A stretch of 64,000 nt of DNA. Source: Leptodactylus fallax. Its lineage: Eukaryota; Chordata; Amphibia; Anura; Leptodactylidae. The position numbers were made by a program, and so were the translations under genes. Each line of letters begins with the position of its first letter. Within the stretch, counting starts at the first letter, position 1. This document shows positions 57,998-64,000 of the stretch, in pieces. The notes under the pieces were generated by a model that did no database searches, had not been told where the DNA came from, and was given only the letters and a program-made list of their open reading frames with translations. The stretch lies in assembly GCA_947044405.1 (NCBI GenBank), contig CAMRHE010000461.1, forward strand, positions 1,116,001-1,180,000, written 5' to 3'.

Positions 57998-59082
57998 GTT
58001 TGTTTCAAAACAGTTTTTATTGAGTACAGCACGAATGAACAAAACATCCAATGCAATATAACAGTGTTAAATATAGTATTCAATTTTACAATATACATAA
58101 GAGTGGGGGGGAGAAAAAACAATACATACATCAGTAAGTTGCTGAGATCGGGCATGGATTAGGGGAGGGAGGGAAAGAGGGGCTAGGGAAAGAGGGGGGA
58201 AGCCTGGGAAGGGTGAGGAGGAGGAATCAGTACATGAAATGCGGGAGTGGGGGGTGGGTGGCATTGAAAGAAGAAAAGACTCAAGGTAAGTCTGTCTACT
58301 ATGTCCATAAGACAATATGGGAATGGGGGAATCTTGTGGCTGGGCGTACGAATGTAATGTGGGTGAGTTGATGGCAGGTGGAATCAATGTAAAGAACAAG
58401 TGTGCAAATAAAGAGCAAGTGTACTAATCTGCTATTCCATGAGTGTCTGTTTAGCTGATTGCCACAGGAACCACGTTTTGAGGAAGGTTAATCTGGACAT
58501 GGAGTTCCAGTGTGCCAGCTCCTCCATCCTACAGATATCATTAACTTTGCAAACCTACTGTGCAAAGGAGGGGGTGTAGGGTGCGTCCATTGGGTGGGGA
58601 TTAGGAGCTTAGCCGCAGCTATCAGATGAGTGGCTAAATCCTCTTTTTGCAGTTGAAAATCAGCATGTGGAAACCAGAGTAAGATGTTTTCTGGGTATTG
58701 TCTTGGAACATATATTGTTGGTGGTTTTGATTAACTTATCCCAGAAGTGCTCAATCAACGGGCAGTGCCACTATATGTATAGAAAACTGCCTACCTCTTT
58801 CTGGCAGCGTCAACAGGAGTCTGGTACAGAGAGATCAATGCTTTGTAACCAAACTGATGTCTTGTACTAGCGCATTAGTAGCTTGTAAGAGTTTTCTTCA
58901 GTCTGGACACAGCGGGAGAATCCATGTGCATTGGCCAGTATCCCTCCATGGTCATAGGGTAAAAAAGACCTCCCCAGTTCCTCCTCCCATTGCAGCAAAA
59001 ATCTGGGTTGATCATCAGCATACAATAAAAGTAGGAACCAACAAACTTGGGAGCAAGAACCTCTCAGCTTCAGGTAGTTCAT
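57998..59082 (-). mobile_element. L1-like LINE 3' end
   Basis: Minus-strand ORF2 C-terminus (59082-58432) is followed by a C-rich 3' UTR (58431-58025) and an AATAAA signal (plus-strand TTTATT at 58016-58021) just before the 3' end CTGTTTTGAAACAAACA. 5' truncated, as usual for L1. Confidence 0.72.
58432..59082 (-). pseudogene. L1-like ORF2 C-terminal pseudogene
   Basis: Reads FLLQWEEELGRSFLPYD, ILANAHGFSRCVQTEENSYK, then RCQKEVGSFLYI*WHCPLIE with HFWDKL, AKLLIPTQWTHPTPP and TWFLWQSAKQTLME before TAG. This is the cysteine/tryptophan-containing C-terminal region of L1 ORF2, downstream of the reverse transcriptase. Several stops. Confidence 0.7.
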
Positions 59083-59408
59083 TGAGAAGGACTAACCAAG
59101 ACAATGGGCAATCGGAAGAATACTATGATGTGTACAGCATATATATGATCATACATGTACATCCAAAAAACACTGTCTGTTCTCATCCATCTCATCAAGA
59201 AGAGGAAGTGTTGAGCTATAAGGAATCTCTTTCTTAGCAGATGCCACCTGAATACTGGAGAATGGGATCTGTTAGTGAAGATAAAGAAGAAGACAAGGTT
59301 GACAGTAAGATATCATGGTAAATTATGTGTTACAACAAAGAAGGAGGAAGAACACACATAACCCTGACTCAACATTTGTGCGTCTTTAGTCTCAGGAAAT
59401 ACAACAAC
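59083..59408. other. Unassigned sequence
   Basis: No domain recognised. Probably more decayed L1 near the left edge, but I cannot show it. Confidence 0.35.
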
Positions 59409-60180
59409 TGTAACGTCTCTGCCTGTTCGGGTCTCTGCGCCACCCTCCGCTCGCACGCTGTGGCGAAGGAGGCATGTTCAGTTTGATTCCTTGCGTAGGT
59501 TTCTTGTTGCTCAGTCTGAACATGGTCCTAGTCAATGTAATGGATTTCCGGCCACACCCGTGTTCTGAGCATTTCTCTCTGGACTGCATAGAGTTTATCT
59601 CTTCCTGGCCTGTGTGATTGACAGCCTGTGTACCTATCAGGTCTGGGGCTGGGCCCAGACTTTCTTTATACAGGATGTCACTTTCTCAGCAAGTTGCCGG
59701 TTATTGCACTGTCTTTGTCTGCTCTCTTTATTATATCCCTTGCTACTTTATTTCCTGTTTCTCTGACCGTTGGCTTGCCTTTTGACTATTCTCTTGGATT
59801 TTGATTTTGTACTGCTTTGCTCATTTGTTACCGACCCCTTGGCTTGCTCACTCTGCTTCTGTGTTGTTTTTGTCTTGTCCTGTTCTGTGTGTCACTTACT
59901 CAGTATAGGGCTTGTCTTCTGGTTGTCCTTTTAATAATAATAATAATAATAGTCCTTTAATAGTCCCACAATGGGGAAATTCAGTGTGTTACAGCAGCAA
60001 AGATACCGTTACCGTTTAGGGTAACTGAGGCAATAGGAAGGGACAGTGGCTGGGGTGAGATTAGGGCTCACTTGTCTCTGTTTTTCCTCCCAGACCGCTG
60101 CAGTAGTGTCAGGGTATTGCTACGGTTGGCAAGACCCTTACAACAACACTGTGGCTACTGGTGGGGCTGTCAAGACCTGA
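59409..60180 (+). repeat. Possible LTR fragment interrupted by a Rex1-like 3' end
   Basis: Starts TGTAACGTCTCTGCCTG and has pyrimidine-rich text (CTGACCGTTGGCTTGCC, TGTACTGCTTTGCTC) of a style seen in LTRs and their leaders. A Rex1-like 3' terminus on the minus strand is inserted at about 59930-60010. No second LTR. Confidence 0.3.
59930..60010 (-). mobile_element. Rex1-like LINE 3' terminus
   Basis: (TAA)n at 59934-59952 followed by TAGTCCTTTAATAGTCCCAC and AATGGGGAAATTCAGTGTG. This is the reverse complement of the 3' end of the LINE at 39917-41212. Confidence 0.82.
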
Positions 60181-61330
60181 AGTAGTATCAATGTTGCTAA
60201 CCACATTCTTATTGCTAGGACTTCCTCTCCCTTCTTTTGTCTGTCCCTGCTCTTTATGTTCTTAGTTGTTTTACTGCACATTTTTTATTTATAATAGTGA
60301 TTGGCACCACTTCTGACAATGTGTGTATGTCTTTCAAGAAAAATAACAAAGTACTGAAAAGGAGATCTGATCAGTTAGTATTAGACCAGAACTGCATCAG
60401 TAAGCCTTTTTTTTTCTTTTTTCTGCCATTACAATGGTGGCAGTTTGTATGTATATGGAGTACCAAAAAAAACCCTTAACAAACTGAGATTTTTCAGATT
60501 AGCAGGTTACTGCATTATTTATTAGGTGACCAAAAATAAAGCCCTTAGCAATTGGAGATTTTTCAGATTAGCATAGGTAGAGTCAGTGTACTTAATGAGA
60601 AAAACTGAAATCCTTGCCCAAAAAACCCTTAAGAAAAGATTTTTCACTAATTGGACTAACTTTGTCATAACAATGTAACTTTTTAATAACAATGTAATAA
60701 CAATGTAAGTAAAAACTCTCTGTAGACAGTCACAGATCAAACTGCTCTTTTGCGAAACAGACAGACAAAATTAGATTATTGACAATGAATGGGTTAACTG
60801 TTCATTGTCTGCATTGCTGCACCAACCTGGCTTACAGTGCACATATTCTCCCTCATTACTATCTATGATATCTATTACAATCTGCCTGCAAGTAATTAAA
60901 CCTGACTTAACTTTTTTCTACTTCTCCTGCTCCTATGATTCTTTAGCTCTATTGCAAGTTTTGCTCCTGTCAATGCTATGTATTGCAGAAAAAAAAAGGT
61001 GTAATTGCTTTGGATCATGCATAACATGATGAATAACACGTCGATCCCCAAGTTTCTCCATCACTGAAATGCCTGATGTTCCTGCCCACAGCATCTTATA
61101 CACTGTATTTTCAGTATGCAATGGATGTTGTGGCGCCCATTTTATTTTGTCTGAGATAATTGCAGAGTTGCAGAGTATTCGGTTTCATTGCAAACCATAC
61201 AATTGGGAATATACCAGTCAAACCAGGCTTGTATAGAATTTGCTTACTCCTCTCTAAACACAATCCATGGAAGACACACAAGGGACATTTATAAATGATA
61301 TAAGGCATATCCTCTTACAAGTTTATATAT
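60181..61330. other. Unassigned AT-rich sequence
   Basis: Three loose direct repeats around GAGATTTTTCAGATTAGCA lie at about 60485-60640. No gene or known repeat. Confidence 0.5.
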
Positions 61331-61339
61331 TATAATACA

Positions 61340-61723
61340 TACATAGTTACAACCAGTCCTGGAAGTGATGATATGGCTGCACAGAGCTCTGATCTCAACA
61401 TAATCAAATACGTATTCTGGGATTACATGAAGAGATAGAAGGATTTGAGCAAGCCTACATCCACAGAAAATCTATGCATAATCCTCAAAGATGTTTGGAA
61501 CAACCTCCCTGCTGAATTTCTTCAAAATCTGTGTGCAAGTGTACCTAAAAGAATTGATGCTGTTTTGAAAGAAAAGGGTGTCTACACCTAATATTGATTT
61601 GACTTAAATATCTTTTTTATTCACTTTCATTTTGTTAATTGACAAAAACTATTAACACTTCAATTTTTAAAGAATATTTACTTTGTCGCATTTTTCACAC
61701 CTGCCTAAACTTTTGCACAATTG
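61340..61723 (+). pseudogene. Tc1-like transposase C-terminus (family E) and 3' inverted repeat
   Basis: Frames read SSDLNIIKYVFWDYMKR, where [11 protein letters not shown] is expected, so the third acidic residue is lost. They continue ENLCIILKDVWNNLPAEFLQ, then NLCASVPKRIDAVLKEKGV and a stop near 61591. Downstream TTTTTCACACCTGCCTAAAC then TTTTGCACA is a Tc1-type terminal repeat (to about 61723). 5' truncated fragment. Confidence 0.75.
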
Positions 61724-62612
61724 TTATGATAGGCAACATTGTTATTATTTGCAAAAATGTTCCACGGTAGTTGATAAATTTGTCACATCTTTAAATACCA
61801 TGTGGGGAATATATCACCCCATCTAATCTAGAAAACTGCCAATGTGGTGCGTCTTTGGAGCAAGGCCCTTTCTTGTACGAAATGTATGACCTATCCTCCA
61901 TTCTGCACCTCATTTTCCACTTTCCTTGAATGCAGGTGTCGCTGGGCAAAAAGCTTGGCAGGCTCAGGCAGGGACACTGTATCTCCAAATAAACCTTCCA
62001 AATTTATGTAGAACCCCTAATCCACCGTGGCATATACCGCCAAAATAACAACTATAAGAATTAGGAAAAGGAAAAAATGGAAAGGACAGTGGTGTAGTGC
62101 ATAAAATAGAGCTTAACTTCTATTAAATATCAAAGCAAAGATTGCCAAAATTTGCCTAAACAGTAGTGAGAGAAACCCACAGTGGGTGGCGGATCCCCTA
62201 TTCACCACCCCAGGTAGACAGGTAAAAAAAAAGGCTACTATATGTGGTCCATATATGCACTATAAGTAATTAAATGTAGAAATACAGTGTGGTTACATTC
62301 AACCCTAATTTGGAGGCATGCACCACAATAGTGTAATGCTTATCCAAAATGTATCATTGTAATGCCCCAACACAGTGATACTGTGTAGCAGTTTGAAGCA
62401 AACAGACACAGCTGTTATAATTAATGCAATTCAGATTCACACTGTGTCACAGCATAAACCAAACAGCATATATTCAGTGCTATATAGCAGAGGGTACGGC
62501 TGTGTACAATATAGCTCATACAACAGTAGTCCACTGTCATATATTACTGTGAGTCAAGCTTAGGTAAGTAGCAACCAGACTAGCGTGGGCACAATGGTAT
62601 GCACGTCACAGT
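61724..62612. other. Unassigned AT-rich sequence
   Basis: No gene, RNA or repeat family recognised. Confidence 0.5.
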
Positions 62613-62620
62613 ACTCCGAG

Positions 62621-63829
62621 CAGGGGCGTAAATACCAGGGTAGCAGCGGTAGCGGCTGTCACAGGGCCCGGGACATTAGGGGGCCCAGAGCCCTGCGGCA
62701 GCCACTATCGCAAACCTCACAAACCAGTGGCGTAACGATCGTGGTCGTGGAAAGCCTGGCTCCCCAACTGCTATACATACTGTTATTGGAAAGGGGCCCT
62801 GGAATATTGCAGGCCCATTTCCAATAAATGGCAGGGCAGGGCACCCAGGGGAGGTGACTGAAAACAATAAATACATATTCTCACCTCTCCTGGGCACAGC
62901 GTTCTCTCCGGCGCTCTTCTGTCATGTGACTGAGGCCTGTAATTAGGCCCCAGCAGTCACATGGTGCGTGGCTGCGTAATGACGTCAGTACGCCCCCACG
63001 TGACCGCTGAGGCCCAATCACAGGCCTCAGCAGCGACGTCGGAAGTGGGCCTGAAGACACTGAAGACGGCAGGATGAAGCGAGGATGCCAAGGAAAGGTA
63101 AGGCAAGGTGAGTATGAGAGTTTGTTATTTTTAATCACCTTCCCTGGGCCTACGATTATTATACTCTGGTGTCTGAGGAGACCTCAGAGTATAATAATAG
63201 CACCAAAGCAGAGGGGGGCTGTTGGGAGCTTATAATACTGTGTGGGGGCCACTGTGGAGCATATAATACTGGGTGGGGGCCACTGTAGAGCATATAATAC
63301 TGGGTGGGGGCCACTATAGAGCATATACTACTGGGTGGGGGCCACTGTAGAGCATATAATACTGGGTGGGGGCCACTGTAGAGCATATAATACTGGGTGG
63401 GGGCCACTGTAGAGCATATAATACTGGGTGGGGGCCACTGTGGAGCATATAATACTGGGTGGGGGCCACTGTAGAGCATATAATACTGGCTGGGGCCACT
63501 GTAGGGAGCATATAATACTGGGTGGGGCCACTGTAGGGAGCATATAATACTGGTTGGGGCCCACTGTGGGGGGCATATAATACTGGGTGGGGACCACTGT
63601 GAGAAGCATATTATACTGTGTGTGGGGGGATCAATGTAGAGCATATAATACTGTATGGGGGCCACTGTGGAGCATATAATGCTGTGTGGGGGCCACTGTC
63701 AAGCATATAATACTATCTGGGGCCACTGTTGAGCATATTTTTCTGTTTGGGGACCCGTAACCGATTCGGGGGGGGGGGCCCATGTCAAATGTTTGCCTTT
63801 GGGCCCAGCCATTCCTAGTTATGCCACTG
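62621..63829. mobile_element. hAT-type element N1, copy 3
   Basis: CAGGGGCGTAAATACCAGGG start and inverted CAGTGGCATAACTAGGAATG end, flanked by a perfect 8-bp ACTCCGAG (62613-62620, 63830-63837). Contains the AGGTGACTGAAAA/TTCTCACCT stem, the TGACGTCA palindrome (62980-62987), a hairpin (63155-63198) and a diverged 31-bp minisatellite. Shares ends with copies 1 and 2 but its interior is more like the module at 8700-9264. Confidence 0.92.
63228..63740. repeat. 31-bp minisatellite array in N1 copy 3
   Basis: About 16 units of CATATAATACTGGGTGGGGG then CCACTGTAGAG. The Tyr/Pro/Ile-rich minus-strand open frames here are only the translated repeat. Confidence 0.95.
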
Positions 63830-63837
63830 ACTCCGAG

Positions 63838-64000
63838 ATCTACTCGGCAGTCCACTTGAGGCTGCTTTGAGTGCAGTAAAGGAGTGCCTTAAGCCTGTGT
63901 CTTGCTTGCCATGTCCACTGTTGTTCATTGTTGTTCGGCTGGCAGACACTGTGTTTAGCCAAGCGCTAATATAAGAGTGAGTGGGATCTATACTGCTCTG
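63838..64000. other. Unassigned edge sequence
   Basis: No feature recognised; the window ends here. Confidence 0.5.

Noticed and set aside
58067..58399. 110-codon minus-strand Pro/Ser-rich open frame.
   Set aside because: It lies in the pyrimidine-rich 3' UTR of the L1-like element, downstream of the ORF2 stop at 58432-58434.
63159..63665. 168-codon open frame with repeated SIICS/QYYMLYSGPHPV.
   Set aside because: It follows the 31-bp array of hAT-type copy 3 exactly; no start context, no domain.

Overview
This window looks like a gene-poor, transposon-saturated stretch of a vertebrate nuclear genome, most probably a frog or toad. I infer this from the mix of repeats: Tc1-like DNA transposons, CR1, L2, Rex1-like and L1 LINEs, a Penelope-like element, a Gypsy-type LTR element, and many non-autonomous hAT, TTAA-target and short palindromic elements. 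I found no host exon, tRNA, rRNA or intact host gene. Nearly every long open frame is a decayed transposon protein or the translation of a minisatellite.

Layout. 1-14.6 kb: palindromic MITE, a hAT-type element (1191-3819) with a second hAT-type element inside it, a broken Tc1-like copy (4621-5840), a TTAA-flanked element (6687-7865), a 1.5-kb minisatellite field (9265-10790), and another TTAA MITE (14006-14257). 14.65-21.0 kb: one CR1-like LINE read in order (ORF1, endonuclease, linker) but split by three later insertions: hAT-type 15418-17780 (which carries its own TTAA MITE), hAT-type 17961-19089, and a TTAA element 19470-20476. A Rex1-like fragment follows at about 21.06-21.70 kb. 22.0-31.0 kb: a complete-length Gypsy-type LTR element (22041-29640, minus strand) sits inside the terminal repeat of a Tc1-like element (21995-31038). 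Its pol reads integrase first, then reverse transcriptase and RNase H, the copia-like order known from the Gmr1 group. 31-37.9 kb: diverged tandem repeat with a MITE, a decayed L2 LINE (32.14-35.28 kb), and a 1.27-kb foldback. 38-45.4 kb: five elements packed end to end and into each other (TTAA element, Tc1 copy split by a Rex1-like LINE, Tc1 deletion derivative, Tc1 copy split by a TTAA element). 46.2-47.6 kb: a 313-bp tandem array capped by an inverted unit and flanked by an 11-bp direct repeat. 48.4-52.7 kb: hAT-type copy 2, a MITE, a TTAA element with a MITE inside. 53.9-64 kb: LTR-like fragments, two more Tc1 deletion derivatives (one inside a Penelope-like element), L2, L1 and Rex1-like 3' ends, a Tc1-like tail, and hAT-type copy 3 (62621-63829).

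What ties it together. Several unrelated-looking non-autonomous elements share one internal kit: a ~31-bp minisatellite monomer (in either orientation), an A/T-ended hairpin with a CTGGGGTCT-type stem, a second stem built on AGGTGAG/CTCACCT, and GC-rich blocks containing perfect TGACGTCA palindromes. Target-site duplications read directly from the sequence (CCTCTTAT, CCTCAAGC, ACTCCGAG, GTATAGAT, TTGGCAAG, CCCAC, TTAA, TA) fix many element boundaries to the base and order the insertions in time.
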